From an uncultured Prevotellaceae bacterium (GTDB lineage Bacteria > Bacteroidota > Bacteroidia > Bacteroidales > Bacteroidaceae), in NCBI GenBank assembly GCA_900319225.1, contig ONNV01000003.1, forward strand, positions 1-64,000: DNA of 64,000 bases. The letters are read 5' to 3'. Made by a program: the position numbers and the translations under genes. The notes beneath the pieces are model-generated. The model was not told the origin of the DNA, ran no database searches, and saw nothing but the letters and a program-made list of their open reading frames with translations. The first letter of the stretch is position 1. Each line of letters starts with the position of its first letter. Of this stretch, positions 27,651 through 36,079 are shown piece after piece.

Positions 27651-29540
27651 TTATTGTTTGTTGTTTGCTATATATTCAATCAAATTCTCTGCCGTCTGTG
27701 ATGTCTTGACCATCTGACGGTTAAGCTTGCGCGTAAACAGCCACGCACGCAGATAGAACAGCAGTCCCAGAGGGAACAGGATTCCCACCATACGGTTGGC
27801 CCACTGCTTGGCGAACGGAGGTTGTACACCATGAACCTGCAGGATGGGGAAACCGTTAAGCATATCCAGCTCCACGCGGTCACGGCTGTTACCCAGTTCG
27901 GTGACAAGAGCCTCAAGTTCAACGTTCAGGCTGTTGAGTTCCTGCGCATCGACACTGCCAAAGAAGAGGTTTGCGTAATTGGGCAACCTTGAGAGCAGAT
28001 TCGTCTCCGGCAGTTCCCGGCTCATACGCAGGATGTTATCCAGCTCCTCACTGCACTTGGTGCGGTCAGCATCCTCAATCACCACATCCTTCCTCACAAT
28101 ATTACGGCTGACCTTGGTTCCGAACCAGTAACGGAAGAACTCCGTTATGACATCAAACTGGAACAGGGTGGAATCACCGTTAGCCTTTATCGTAAAGAAT
28201 ACGCTCAGAGGCGTAAGCACCATCACGCTCAGCCAACAGCCCACTATACTCCACTCGCCCTGTTTATACATCTTATCGCCCGATACGGACGTAATATAGA
28301 AAAGGATGAATGTAAATACCGATACCAACACCGGCACACCCAGTCCGCCTTTACGGATGATCGCGCCCAGCGGCGCTCCGATAAAGAAGAATATGAGGAT
28401 AGACAGAGAGTTGGTTATCTTTTTCATCCACTCTATCCAGTGCTTGCGGATAGTCCTGTCACCATAAAACATATTGGTGCTCTTGATAGCCAGGTCACTG
28501 GCCTGAGTCTGTATCTTGGAGCGCATGTTGTTCTTTATGTCAACCTGCTTGCTGCGGCTTGAGACAAAGAACACGCTGTCTGCACTGATGGTTTTGGAAG
28601 GCAGTTTGTCATATGCTATAGAGTCAGACTTCTGCATACGGTAGGTATTGAGCGCACTCACCTTGAACTCATTCATATTACCGCGCCCTATGCTGTCCTG
28701 ACTGTTTGAAAGAGAATCAATGGTATGCTTGATCTCATTCATATTCTTACTCATGGCCTGTGAGCTGACCAGGCCCTCAGGAGCCTGTTTCATATCGGAG
28801 TTGAATTCCAGCAGGATATGCTTCTCGCGGAACTCCTCACGGGTATAGGGTTTACCCTTGCTGTTAAGGTCCATGCTGCCGTTCTGACCGAACTGCTCGC
28901 CGCTGAAAAGATGCAGGTACAGATGCTGCTTATCGGCCGTGGTCTCAAGAGTGGCCGAATCAGAGACATATACGCTCAGATTGTCATACCCTTCACTATG
29001 GTCGTAAATGGTAACATCATACAACAAGCCGGTATCAAAATCCTTATGCTTGACGTACATGTTATAGCCCTTGATCTGGTTATAGAACACGCCCTCAGGT
29101 ATCTCCAGCTCAGGACTCTTCTCATTTATGGAGTATATCAGCGCATAGAGATTCTTGGCTGCCTTGGGCACCGTAACGTTCTGGAAATAGAACGATACTC
29201 CCGCCAGAATGATTGAGAATATCATTACCGGACGCATGATACGCAGCAACGGGATGCCGGCGGTCTTCATGGCAAGCAGTTCCAGACGCTCGCCAAAGTT
29301 TCCGAACGTGATGAGTGATGCCATCAGTACAGCCAGAGGCAGAGCCTGCGGCACCAGGGTAAGTGCAAACTCCCAGAAGAATTTGGCCAGGAACCAGAAC
29401 TTGAGTCCCTTACCTACTATATCCTCGGCATAACGCCAAAGGACGTTCATGAGGAGCACGAAAAGACATATGGCAAAAGCCGCCACAAAAAGCAGCAGAA
29501 AGCTTTTGAGTATGAATATATCAAGTCTTTTTGGCCTCAT
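27651..29540 (-). CDS. lptG: LptF/LptG family lipopolysaccharide export permease
   Basis: Inner-membrane part of the LptBFG complex, which lifts lipopolysaccharide from the inner membrane. It is 629 residues, with N-terminal transmembrane helices (FILKSFLLLFVAAFAICLFV; then around 60-80 and 100-120), a large periplasmic domain (about 130-370) and further helices (SLSILIFFFIGAPLGAIIRK and on). It is longer than the proteobacterial proteins because of a C-terminal cytoplasmic extension of about 170 residues ending in paired hydrophobic stretches. LptF and LptG are hard to tell apart by eye. A clear promoter lies upstream at 29570-29601. Confidence 0.85.
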   Translation of the reverse strand: MRPKRLDIFILKSFLLLFVAAFAICLFVLLMNVLWRYAEDIVGKGLKFWFLAKFFWEFALTLVPQALPLAVLMASLITFGNFGERLELLAMKTAGIPLLRIMRPVMIFSIILAGVSFYFQNVTVPKAAKNLYALIYSINEKSPELEIPEGVFYNQIKGYNMYVKHKDFDTGLLYDVTIYDHSEGYDNLSVYVSDSATLETTADKQHLYLHLFSGEQFGQNGSMDLNSKGKPYTREEFREKHILLEFNSDMKQAPEGLVSSQAMSKNMNEIKHTIDSLSNSQDSIGRGNMNEFKVSALNTYRMQKSDSIAYDKLPSKTISADSVFFVSSRSKQVDIKNNMRSKIQTQASDLAIKSTNMFYGDRTIRKHWIEWMKKITNSLSILIFFFIGAPLGAIIRKGGLGVPVLVSVFTFILFYITSVSGDKMYKQGEWSIVGCWLSVMVLTPLSVFFTIKANGDSTLFQFDVITEFFRYWFGTKVSRNIVRKDVVIEDADRTKCSEELDNILRMSRELPETNLLSRLPNYANLFFGSVDAQELNSLNVELEALVTELGNSRDRVELDMLNGFPILQVHGVQPPFAKQWANRMVGILFPLGLLFYLRAWLFTRKLNRQMVKTSQTAENLIEYIANNKQ

Positions 29541-29569
29541 CTATTATACGTGCAGAAATTACCAACCTG

Positions 29570-29601
29570 CAAAATTAGTACAATTGACAGATTTCTGCAA
29601 A
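29570..29601 (-). promoter_or_regulatory. Promoter of the lptG-aspC operon
   Basis: Minus-strand -33 box TTTG (29598-29601) and -7 box TAATTTTG (29570-29577), 20 bases apart, 30 bases upstream of the lptG start. Confidence 0.8.
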
Positions 29602-29654
29602 AATAGAAGGCCCCTGTTTGAAATTGTTACGATAACAGTGAAAAAAGGATAATA

Positions 29655-30056
29655 TCAGATGCCGCAACGGTGCAGGGCATCAATGGATGTGTCCCAAAGA
29701 TTACGTACATCCTCCTCATCATCAGAGTCCGCAAAATCCGTGATTTCAAGTGAATAGGTCAATGTGAGCTCATTCTTAAGGATACGCATCTCAAAGTAGG
29801 TGCCGGGATCCTCATCCAACCAATGAAAACGCACGTATGTATTCTGGCGGCAGTTGATCAGTTCCGCCTCACGGGACTCATTCTTTCCCCAAGTGAAACT
29901 GAATATCTTACCCTTGGCATTGACGTCGTCGGCAAACCACGAAGTCAAGCCGGGAGCGGTAGCTATCGCATCCCAAATCATAGGTACTGACTGTGAACTC
30001 AATCCGTATTCCAGAACGACCTTGGTCTTAGCTGGTATATTCTTATCTGTAGACAT
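29655..30056 (-). CDS. START-like domain protein
   Basis: A 133-residue cytoplasmic protein of the SRPBCC (START/Bet v1) fold, in the Bacteroidetes START-like family related to AHSA1. Visible pattern: PMIWDAIATAPGLTSWFADD, FTWGKNESREAELI, and VRFHWLDEDPGTYFEMRILK. The start ATG 30056 gives MSTDKNIPAKTKVVLEYGL; a start 12 codons upstream is less likely. No ligand or partner can be named. It stands alone between lptG and the tRNA gene. Confidence 0.8.
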   Translation of the reverse strand: MSTDKNIPAKTKVVLEYGLSSQSVPMIWDAIATAPGLTSWFADDVNAKGKIFSFTWGKNESREAELINCRQNTYVRFHWLDEDPGTYFEMRILKNELTLTYSLEITDFADSDDEEDVRNLWDTSIDALHRCGI

Positions 30057-30192
30057 AGCATTACGTTTTATGGTTACGACACCTGACGTCACATCCAGGC
30101 TTCGCTTAGGTTCTAATGCAAAGAAATATTAAAATCAATTAATTTCCAAATGAATGGGAGATAATTTTATAACAAAATTAGCAACCAAATTG

Positions 30193-30223
30193 TTGCAGGT
30201 ATCAAAAAACGGCATTACCTTTG
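30193..30223 (+). promoter_or_regulatory. Promoter of the tRNA-Met gene
   Basis: -33 box TTGC (30193-30196) and -7 box TACCTTTG (30216-30223), 19 bases apart, 20 bases upstream of the tRNA. Confidence 0.75.
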
Positions 30224-30242
30224 CACCCGCTTACAGAGCGAT

Positions 30243-30316
30243 GGCGGGATAGCTCAGCTGGTTAGAGCGCATGATTCATAATCATGAGGTCCCCGGTTCA
30301 ATCCCGGGTCCCGCTA
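30243..30316 (+). tRNA. tRNA-Met, anticodon CAT
   Basis: A full cloverleaf can be drawn: acceptor GGCGGGA/TCCCGCT (pair 1-72 is G-T), D stem GCTC/GAGC, anticodon stem CATGA/TCATG with loop TTCATAA, T stem CCCGG/CCGGG with loop TTCAATC, discriminator A. CCA is not encoded. The anticodon stem lacks the three G-C pairs of initiators, so it is the elongator or, less likely, the CAT-type isoleucine tRNA. Confidence 0.95.
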
Positions 30317-30317
30317 C

Positions 30318-30354
30318 AAAGATTAGGAGGTCTCGATGACCTCCTAATCTTTTT
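30318..30354 (+). terminator. Terminator of the tRNA gene, within a larger inverted repeat
   Basis: Hairpin AAGATTAGGAGGTC-tcgat-GACCTCCTAATCTTTTT. The pairing continues outward: GGGTCCCGCTACA in the tRNA 3' end (30306-30318) matches TGTAGCGGGACCC at 30354-30366, so the whole inverted repeat spans 30306-30366 with two extra T bases. Confidence 0.85.
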
Positions 30355-30366
30355 GTAGCGGGACCC

Positions 30367-30540
30367 AACCTTATTTTAGTTTGCTACGCAAACGCGCTCC
30401 ATTTCATTTCGCTTGGCGGCCCTCCGGGACCGCGGTCTCGCTCCAAGCATTCGCTCGCACCAATACGCTGTACCTGCGTTCATTTGATTCATACATTTTT
30501 AATACGCAGGTGCGAATCATTTCATCCAATCGCCAACAGT
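30367..30540. repeat. Extragenic hairpin-repeat region downstream of the tRNA
   Basis: Non-coding. It has the block CCTTATTTTAGTTT also seen at about 281-293 and 33043-33056, a hairpin GTTTGCtacGCAAAC (30379-30393), GCTTGG..CCAAGC around 30410-30448, and ACCTGCGT (30472-30479) paired with ACGCAGGT (30504-30511). It belongs to the same repeat family as regions A and B. Confidence 0.65.
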
Positions 30541-30640
30541 ATTGTCAATCATTTATTATTAATTAAGGTGCGGGTATTGGGAAAAAGTGTAATTTTGTGG
30601 CGCTTTTGCTAAGTGGAGTTTACAATTTTAATATATAGTT

Positions 30641-31654
30641 ATGGAATTAATGGAGCAGATTATTGCGCGTGCTAAGCAGAACAAGCAGCGCATTGTGTTG
30701 CCCGAGGGTACCGAGGAGCGTACACTCAAGGCAGCCGACAAGGTTCTGGCCGACGGTGTGGCAGACCTTATCATATTGGGTAACAAACAGGAGATTGAGG
30801 GACTTGCCGCACAGTGGGGACTCAACAACATCTCAAAGGCCACAATTATTGACCCCGAGACCAACCCCAAGAAGGATGAGTACGCAAACCTGCTGTTTGA
30901 GCTGCGCAAGAACAAGGGAATGACAATTGAGGAGGCTCAGAAGAAGGTGCTTGATCCCCTCTACCTGGGATGCCTCATCATCAAGAGCGGTAACGCCGAC
31001 GGTCAGCTGGCCGGTGCCCGCAACACCACAGGCAACGTTCTGCGTCCTGCACTCCAGATAATCAAGACCGCTCCCGGCATATCAGTGGTATCAGGTGCAT
31101 TCATCATGCTCACCAAGACCCCGCAGTACGGCGAGAACGGAATTATGGTATTTGCTGACTGCGCCGTAACTCCGGTGCCTGATGCAGACCAGCTGGCTCA
31201 GATTGCCGTAGCATCGGCCGGAACCGCTACCGCAGTAGCAGGATTCGCCGAACCCCGCGTGGCAATGCTCAGTTTCTCAACCAAGGGATCTGCCAAGCAT
31301 GAGGTTGTAGACAAGGTAACCACAGCCCTGGCCAAAGCCAAGGAACTGGCACCCGACCTCAAGATTGACGGTGAACTCCAGGCCGATGCAGCCATCGTAC
31401 CATCAGTAGGTGCAAGCAAGGCTCCCGGATCAGAGATTGCAGGCCGTGCCAACGTACTTGTATTCCCCAACCTCGAGGTAGGCAACATAGCCTATAAGCT
31501 GGTTCAGCGCATAGGTAACGCCGAGGCCATCGGCCCTATCCTTCAGGGTATTGCACGCCCCGTAAACGACCTGTCACGCGGATGCTCAGTAGACGATGTA
31601 TATAAAATGATCGCAGTTACCGCCAACCAGGCAATGGCTGCCAAGAAAGCATAA
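30641..31654 (+). CDS. pta: Phosphate acetyltransferase
   Basis: Converts acetyl-CoA and phosphate to acetyl phosphate, the first step of acetate formation. The 337-residue protein is the short form, without the N-terminal regulatory domains of E. coli Pta. Marks: [77 protein letters not shown], and [17 protein letters not shown] near the end. A -7 box TAATTTTG lies at 30590-30597 without a clear -33 partner. ackA follows after seven bases, so acetate and ATP production are encoded together. Confidence 0.97.
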   Translation: MELMEQIIARAKQNKQRIVLPEGTEERTLKAADKVLADGVADLIILGNKQEIEGLAAQWGLNNISKATIIDPETNPKKDEYANLLFELRKNKGMTIEEAQKKVLDPLYLGCLIIKSGNADGQLAGARNTTGNVLRPALQIIKTAPGISVVSGAFIMLTKTPQYGENGIMVFADCAVTPVPDADQLAQIAVASAGTATAVAGFAEPRVAMLSFSTKGSAKHEVVDKVTTALAKAKELAPDLKIDGELQADAAIVPSVGASKAPGSEIAGRANVLVFPNLEVGNIAYKLVQRIGNAEAIGPILQGIARPVNDLSRGCSVDDVYKMIAVTANQAMAAKKA

Positions 31655-31661
31655 CACGGAT

Positions 31662-32861
31662 ATGAAGATTCTGGTTCTTAACTGCGGCAGCTCGTCTATC
31701 AAGTACAAGCTGTTTGACATGGATAGCAATGACGTCATTGCACAGGGTGGTATAGAGAAAATAGGCATGAAGGGCTCTTTCCTCAAGCTCACTGACAAGA
31801 ACGGCGAGAAGGTAATCATTGAGAAAGAAATTCCCGAGCATACCGTAGGCGTAAAGTTCATATTCGAGATACTTACCGGCAGCCAGTACGGCGTAATCAA
31901 GTCTCTTGACGAGATTAACGCTGTAGGTCACCGCATGGTACACGGAGGCGAGAAGTTCAACAAGAGCGTTATCCTTACTCCCGATGTACTGGAGGCATTC
32001 GCAGCCTGCAATGACCTGGCTCCGCTGCACAACCCTGCCAACCTTAAGGGTGTGAACGCAGTAAGCGAACTGCTGCCCAACGTACCGCAGGTAGGCGTGT
32101 TTGATACCGCATTCCATCAGACCATGCCTGATTACGCATATCTGTACGCCATCCCCTACGAGCTCTATCAGAAGTATGGCGTTCGCCGTTACGGATTCCA
32201 CGGAACATCACACCGTTTTGTATCGGGCGAGATCTGCAAGTACCTGGGCATTAAGCCCGAGGGCTCAAAGATCATTACCTGCCACATAGGAAACGGCGGT
32301 TCAATCACTGCTGTAAAGGACGGCAAGAGTGTGGACACCACAATGGGTCTGACTCCGCTGGAGGGCATCATGATGGGTACACGCAGCGGTGACATTGACG
32401 CAGGTGCCGTTACATTCCTTATGGAGAAGGAACACCTGGACAGCACTGGCATGTCAAACCTGCTGAACAAGAAGTCAGGCCTGCTGGGTATATCAGGCGC
32501 TTCAAGCGATATGCGTGAGGTTACCGCATCAATGGAGGCCGGCAACGAGCGTGCCGCTCTGGCCAAGAAGATGTATGCTTACCGCATCAAGAAATACATC
32601 GGCGCATTCGCTGCTGCAATGGGTGGCGTTGACGTGGTTGTATTTACCGGAGGCGTCGGTGAGAACCGTCATGAGGTTCGCGAGGCCGTTTGCGAAGGTC
32701 TGGAGTTCCTGGGCATTAAGCTGGACAAGGAGCAGAATGCCAAGATTATGTTCGGTAAGGATGGAATCATCAGCACGGCTGACTCTAAGGTTAAGGTGGT
32801 TGTGCTGCCTACGGATGAGGAGCTGATGATTGCTCAGGATACTATGGCGTTGGTGAAATAA
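31662..32861 (+). CDS. ackA: Acetate kinase
   Basis: Makes ATP and acetate from acetyl phosphate, completing the pathway begun by Pta. The 399-residue protein has the start MKILVLNCGSSSIKYKLFD, the catalytic region VFDTAFHQTMPDYAYLYAIP, then RYGFHGTSHRFVS, HIGNGGSITAVKDGKSVDTT and VVFTGGVGENRHEVREAV. All the ASKHA-fold phosphate motifs are present. It is directly behind pta; a hairpin-rich non-coding region of 444 bases follows. Confidence 0.98.
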   Translation: MKILVLNCGSSSIKYKLFDMDSNDVIAQGGIEKIGMKGSFLKLTDKNGEKVIIEKEIPEHTVGVKFIFEILTGSQYGVIKSLDEINAVGHRMVHGGEKFNKSVILTPDVLEAFAACNDLAPLHNPANLKGVNAVSELLPNVPQVGVFDTAFHQTMPDYAYLYAIPYELYQKYGVRRYGFHGTSHRFVSGEICKYLGIKPEGSKIITCHIGNGGSITAVKDGKSVDTTMGLTPLEGIMMGTRSGDIDAGAVTFLMEKEHLDSTGMSNLLNKKSGLLGISGASSDMREVTASMEAGNERAALAKKMYAYRIKKYIGAFAAAMGGVDVVVFTGGVGENRHEVREAVCEGLEFLGIKLDKEQNAKIMFGKDGIISTADSKVKVVVLPTDEELMIAQDTMALVK

Positions 32862-33305
32862 TAAGCTAAAGCCATCCGGCGGGTTACTCGCCGCTTCGCG
32901 GCTCGGTAGTTTTTGACTTTTTTGGCCCGTAGGGCCTCAAAAGTCGCTAGCTGGAATGTCAAGACATTCCTTGACCTCATTTTAGTTTCCTTCGGAAACA
33001 CCCATCTTCCAGATGGGTTAATTTTGTATTAGGAGCATTTTACCTTATTTTAGTTTGGGGCGGCGACGCCCCAAACCCGTTTCGCGGGACATGGTCCCGC
33101 TCCACTCTGCCGGCCTTCCAGGCCGGGTAAAACGAAACCCCGACAACGCTTTGCTGTCGGGGTTCCGTTTTACTGGGTGCAGCTGGAAACCTTTGTGCAC
33201 CTAGGTATACCAAGCTGGAAACCTTTGTGCACCTTGGTGTAGCTAACTGGAAACCTTGTGCGGATTAGGGTTACGCACGGGGAAACGCAGGTGCAATGGT
33301 ATTGT
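32862..33305. repeat. Composite extragenic hairpin array, region B
   Basis: Non-coding. Back-to-back hairpins: GCCGCttcGCGGC (32890-32902), GACTTTT..GGCCCgtaGGGCC..AAAAGTC (32915-32945), GGAATGTCaaGACATTCC (32953-32970), GTTTCCttcGGAAAC (32985-32999), ACCCATCTtccAGATGGGT (33000-33018), GTTTGGGGCG/CGCCCCAAAC (33053-33076), GCGGGACatgGTCCCGC (33084-33100), CCGGCCTtccAGGCCGG (33110-33126), and a long hairpin with GTAAAAC/GTTTTAC ends (33127-33173). Then three direct repeats of the CTGGAAACCTTTGTGCACC type start at 33183, 33215 and 33247 (period 32). Several blocks match 180-515. Confidence 0.85.
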
Positions 33306-34070
33306 TTAGGGATTGGATTCTCCTTCCAGGTAGTTGTGCATGGTGAGGGTTTTGCCGTCGAATATGGCGTAGGTGTATTGGGTGATCCAATCTCCTATTA
33401 TCAGGAGGCGGCTGGTGCAGGTGAGCATCAGGTCAAGTTCTATGTGACGGTGACCGAATATGAAATAGTTTATGTCGGGATGTGACTTGAGATAATCCTT
33501 GGCATAGAGCACCTGGAACTCCTTATCCTCACCCAGGTACTTGTCAACACCGTTCAGACGGTGGTCCTGCATGCTTTTCTTGGCCCATTTAAGACCCAGA
33601 CTCATGCTCCAGCGGGTTGGAAGGAGCGAATAGAGGAACTGACAGAACCGGCTGCGGAATATGCCGCGCATGAAACGGAACACAGGATCGGGATCACCCA
33701 TCCCGTCGCCATGGGCCAGATAGAACTCCTTACCCATAATCTCAACGGTAACAGGCTCCTTGTGCAGTATAACGCCGCACTCACGCTCCAGATACCCGAA
33801 CATCCAGATGTCATGGTTACCTATAAAGTAATGCACCTCGACACCGCTGTCAGTCAGTTCCGATATCTTACCCAGGAAACGGGTATAACCTTTGGGGACC
33901 ACATATTTGTACTCATACCAGAAATCAAACATATCGCCCAGCATATATACAGCCTGAGCCTTATCCTTGATATCATCAAGGAAACGCACAAGACGACGTT
34001 CCTGCATGCGGCGGTGGTCAATAGCCCACGACCCCAGATGCGCATCGGATATGAAGTAAACGTTTTTCAT
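33306..34070 (-). CDS. lpxH: UDP-2,3-diacylglucosamine diphosphatase, LpxH type
   Basis: Metallophosphoesterase expected to cleave UDP-2,3-diacylglucosamine to lipid X in lipid A synthesis. The 254-residue protein has the calcineurin-like metal motifs in order: YFISDAHLG (D9, H11), MLGDMFDFWYEY, FIGNHDIWMFGYL, LAHGDGMGD and FGHRHIELD. The WYEYKYVVPKGYTRFL insert is common in Bacteroidetes homologues. It is last in an operon efp-radC-MIP18-lpxH with gaps of 6-7 bases. Confidence 0.88.
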   Translation of the reverse strand: MKNVYFISDAHLGSWAIDHRRMQERRLVRFLDDIKDKAQAVYMLGDMFDFWYEYKYVVPKGYTRFLGKISELTDSGVEVHYFIGNHDIWMFGYLERECGVILHKEPVTVEIMGKEFYLAHGDGMGDPDPVFRFMRGIFRSRFCQFLYSLLPTRWSMSLGLKWAKKSMQDHRLNGVDKYLGEDKEFQVLYAKDYLKSHPDINYFIFGHRHIELDLMLTCTSRLLIIGDWITQYTYAIFDGKTLTMHNYLEGESNP

Positions 34071-34076
34071 AACGCC

Positions 34077-34391
34077 TTAAATTAGTCCCAGTTCAAGTTT
34101 GGCCTCCTCACTCATCATGTCCTTGTCCCATTCCGGCTCAAAGACAAGATTTACGGTAGCGGACTTGACACACTCCAGACCCTCAACCCTAAGGCGGACA
34201 TCCTCAACGATAAAGTCTGCCAGAGAGCATCCGGGTGCGGTCAGTGTCATGTCAATCACCACATTGGCATCATCATCGACATCCACCTTATATATAAGGC
34301 CCAGATTATAGATGTCAACAGGTATCTCAGGATCATAAACGGTCTTGAGTACCTCAACAACTTTCTCCTCTATCTCAAACTTCTGTGCCAT
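34077..34391 (-). CDS. MIP18/DUF59 family iron-sulfur assembly protein
   Basis: A 104-residue cytoplasmic protein. The family pattern DPEIPVDIYNLGLIYKVDVD and MTLTAPGCSLADFIVEDV is present, with the conserved Cys in APGC. Relatives (SufT, PaaD, eukaryotic MIP18) help mature iron-sulfur proteins. Which targets it serves here is unknown. It lies seven bases after radC and six before lpxH. Confidence 0.88.
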   Translation of the reverse strand: MAQKFEIEEKVVEVLKTVYDPEIPVDIYNLGLIYKVDVDDDANVVIDMTLTAPGCSLADFIVEDVRLRVEGLECVKSATVNLVFEPEWDKDMMSEEAKLELGLI

Positions 34392-34398
34392 CCTTCTT

Positions 34399-35094
34399 TC
34401 AAAGCCGACCGTGGTCAGCGTAACTGTAATAACCGTTATCCGTGAATATCACATGATCCAGCAATGAGATATCCATCGTGTAACATGCCTGCCGGACTGC
34501 GGTTGTGAGCCCGTCATCCTGATGACTGGGCATCAGGTTGCCCGACGGATGATTATGACACAACGCTACTGCCGTGGCCCTGCGCACAATCGCCTCACGA
34601 ACTATTACCCGGACATCGACCGATGCACTTGACAATCCGCCCTGACTTATCAGCATGCTGTCTATCACCTTGCTGGCCTGGTTGAGCAGAAGCGCGTGGC
34701 ACTCCTCAACCTGCTTATCGGCCAGGACGGGATAGAACCAGTCATAGATATCACGCGATGTCCTTATGACGGGCTTACGCTCAGGATCCTCCTCCTTGCG
34801 GCGTCTGCCCAGCTCACATGCGGCCAGGATCGTAATTGCCTTGGCCTCACCTATTCCTTTAAAAGAGCAAAGCTCCCCGACGCTAAGTTTTCCAAGTTCG
34901 GAAAGACTGTTGCGGCAGGAAGCCATCACTTTTTGTGTCAAAGCCACCACCGAATCTTCAGTGTTTCCAGTGTGTATCAGAATCGCCAATAACTCAGCGT
35001 TTGTAAGCGCACCTGCGCCCTTTTGCTTCATCTTTTCACGGGGGCGATCCTCTTTGGCCCACTGCTTAAGATTCAGCTTGTCCGGCTTATCCAT
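34399..35094 (-). CDS. radC: RadC family JAB-domain protein
   Basis: The 231-residue protein has an N-terminal helix-hairpin-helix part (LSVGELCSFKGIGEAKAITI) and a C-terminal MPN/JAB metalloprotease-like domain with the zinc motif HNHPSGNLMPSHQD. The biochemical function of chromosomal RadC is not settled; the name comes from an E. coli repair phenotype later assigned to another gene. The order efp-radC-MIP18-lpxH with tight spacing suggests one transcript. Confidence 0.93.
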   Translation of the reverse strand: MDKPDKLNLKQWAKEDRPREKMKQKGAGALTNAELLAILIHTGNTEDSVVALTQKVMASCRNSLSELGKLSVGELCSFKGIGEAKAITILAACELGRRRKEEDPERKPVIRTSRDIYDWFYPVLADKQVEECHALLLNQASKVIDSMLISQGGLSSASVDVRVIVREAIVRRATAVALCHNHPSGNLMPSHQDDGLTTAVRQACYTMDISLLDHVIFTDNGYYSYADHGRL

Positions 35095-35101
35095 TCATTT
35101 C

Positions 35102-35668
35102 TTATGCCTTTACGCGGCCCTGGTATGATCCGTCGCGGGTATCAACCTCAATAAGCTCACCTTCATTGATGAACAGAGGTACGCGAACCTCGCAACCGGT
35201 CTCAACCTTGGCGGGCTTGGTAGCGTTGGTAGCTGTATCGCCCTTAAGGCCGGGTTCTGTGTATGTAACCTTAAGTACAACCTTTACAGGCAGATCAGCG
35301 AACAGGATCTCACCGGTATTGGCGTTTGTAACTACATCAACAACCTCACCCTCCTTGAGGTAATCAACACCGTTGATAAGGTCCTTGATGATAGTAACCT
35401 GCTCATAGTTCTCCTGGTTCATGAAAATGTAACCCATGTCATCCTGGTACAGATACTGGTAGGGACGACGCTCTACACGAACATCCTCAAGCTTGAAACC
35501 GATCTGGAAAGTACGCTCCAGTACGCGGCCGTTAACCACGTTCTTAAGTTTGGTACGTACGAATGTGTTTCCCTTACCGGGCTTTACATGAAGGAAATCG
35601 ATGCAGAAATAAAGCTGGCCCTCCAGGTTAATGCAGGTACCGATCTTGATGTCTTGACAAAGAATCAT
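35102..35668 (-). CDS. efp: Elongation factor P
   Basis: EF-P rescues ribosomes stalled at proline runs. The 188 residues hold the three domains; the loop that carries the functional Lys is [17 protein letters not shown]. The C-terminal end [13 protein letters not shown] is typical. No EpmA/EpmB modification genes are nearby, as expected for this phylum. Promoter boxes lie at 35716-35746. Confidence 0.97.
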   Translation of the reverse strand: MILCQDIKIGTCINLEGQLYFCIDFLHVKPGKGNTFVRTKLKNVVNGRVLERTFQIGFKLEDVRVERRPYQYLYQDDMGYIFMNQENYEQVTIIKDLINGVDYLKEGEVVDVVTNANTGEILFADLPVKVVLKVTYTEPGLKGDTATNATKPAKVETGCEVRVPLFINEGELIEVDTRDGSYQGRVKA

Positions 35669-35715
35669 AAATAACTATTTGTTCTATTATTAATAATAAA
35701 ATACTTTTCGGACTA

Positions 35716-35746
35716 CAAAAGTAGTGCAATGGGACAAATAGACAAA
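35716..35746 (-). promoter_or_regulatory. Promoter of the efp operon
   Basis: Minus-strand -33 box TTTG (35743-35746) and -7 box TACTTTTG (35716-35723), 19 bases apart. It is divergent from the rpmH promoter just to its right. Confidence 0.75.
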
Positions 35747-35771
35747 ACTTTAGACAAAAAAAGAGATGCAA

Positions 35772-35803
35772 TTTGCATATTAAGAAAAAAGAAAGTACCT
35801 TTG
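35772..35803 (+). promoter_or_regulatory. Promoter of rpmH
   Basis: -33 box TTTG (35772-35775) and -7 box TACCTTTG (35796-35803), 20 bases apart, 47 bases upstream of the rpmH start. A textbook Bacteroidetes promoter. Confidence 0.85.
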
Positions 35804-35850
35804 CCCTCCGATTCCAAAAACCGACAGGAAAACAATAAAAATATATAACG

Positions 35851-36012
35851 ATGAAAAGAACATTTCAGCCTTCCAACAGGAAGAGAAAAAACAAGCACGG
35901 TTTCCGTGAGAGAATGGCCACAGCTAATGGCCGTCGTGTACTTGCATCACGCAGAGCTAAGGGCCGCAAGAAACTGACAGTATCTGACGAGTACTGCGGA
36001 ACCAAGAAGTAA
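35851..36012 (+). CDS. rpmH: 50S ribosomal protein bL34
   Basis: A 53-residue basic protein of the large subunit. It starts [20 protein letters not shown], continues [20 protein letters not shown], and ends in a short extension ([13 protein letters not shown]) as in other Bacteroidetes. In many bacteria it lies next to rnpA and dnaA; here it stands alone between divergent efp and convergent radA. Confidence 0.96.
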   Translation: MKRTFQPSNRKRKNKHGFRERMATANGRRVLASRRAKGRKKLTVSDEYCGTKK

Positions 36013-36035
36013 CCCTTAGTTACCAGTAATAGAAT

Positions 36036-36064
36036 AAGAGCCGGACAATTTGTTCGGCTCTTTT
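36036..36064. terminator. Bidirectional terminator between rpmH and radA
   Basis: Hairpin AAGAGCCG..ACAA-tt-TGTT..CGGCTCTT followed by TT and CTGTTT. It ends rpmH and may also end radA on the other strand. Confidence 0.75.
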
Positions 36065-36079
36065 CTGTTTCCGGTCATA

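Noticed and set aside
33181-33265. CRISPR-like periodic repeats
   Set aside because: Only three copies, spacers of about 10 bases, no cas genes, and the same block occurs singly elsewhere.
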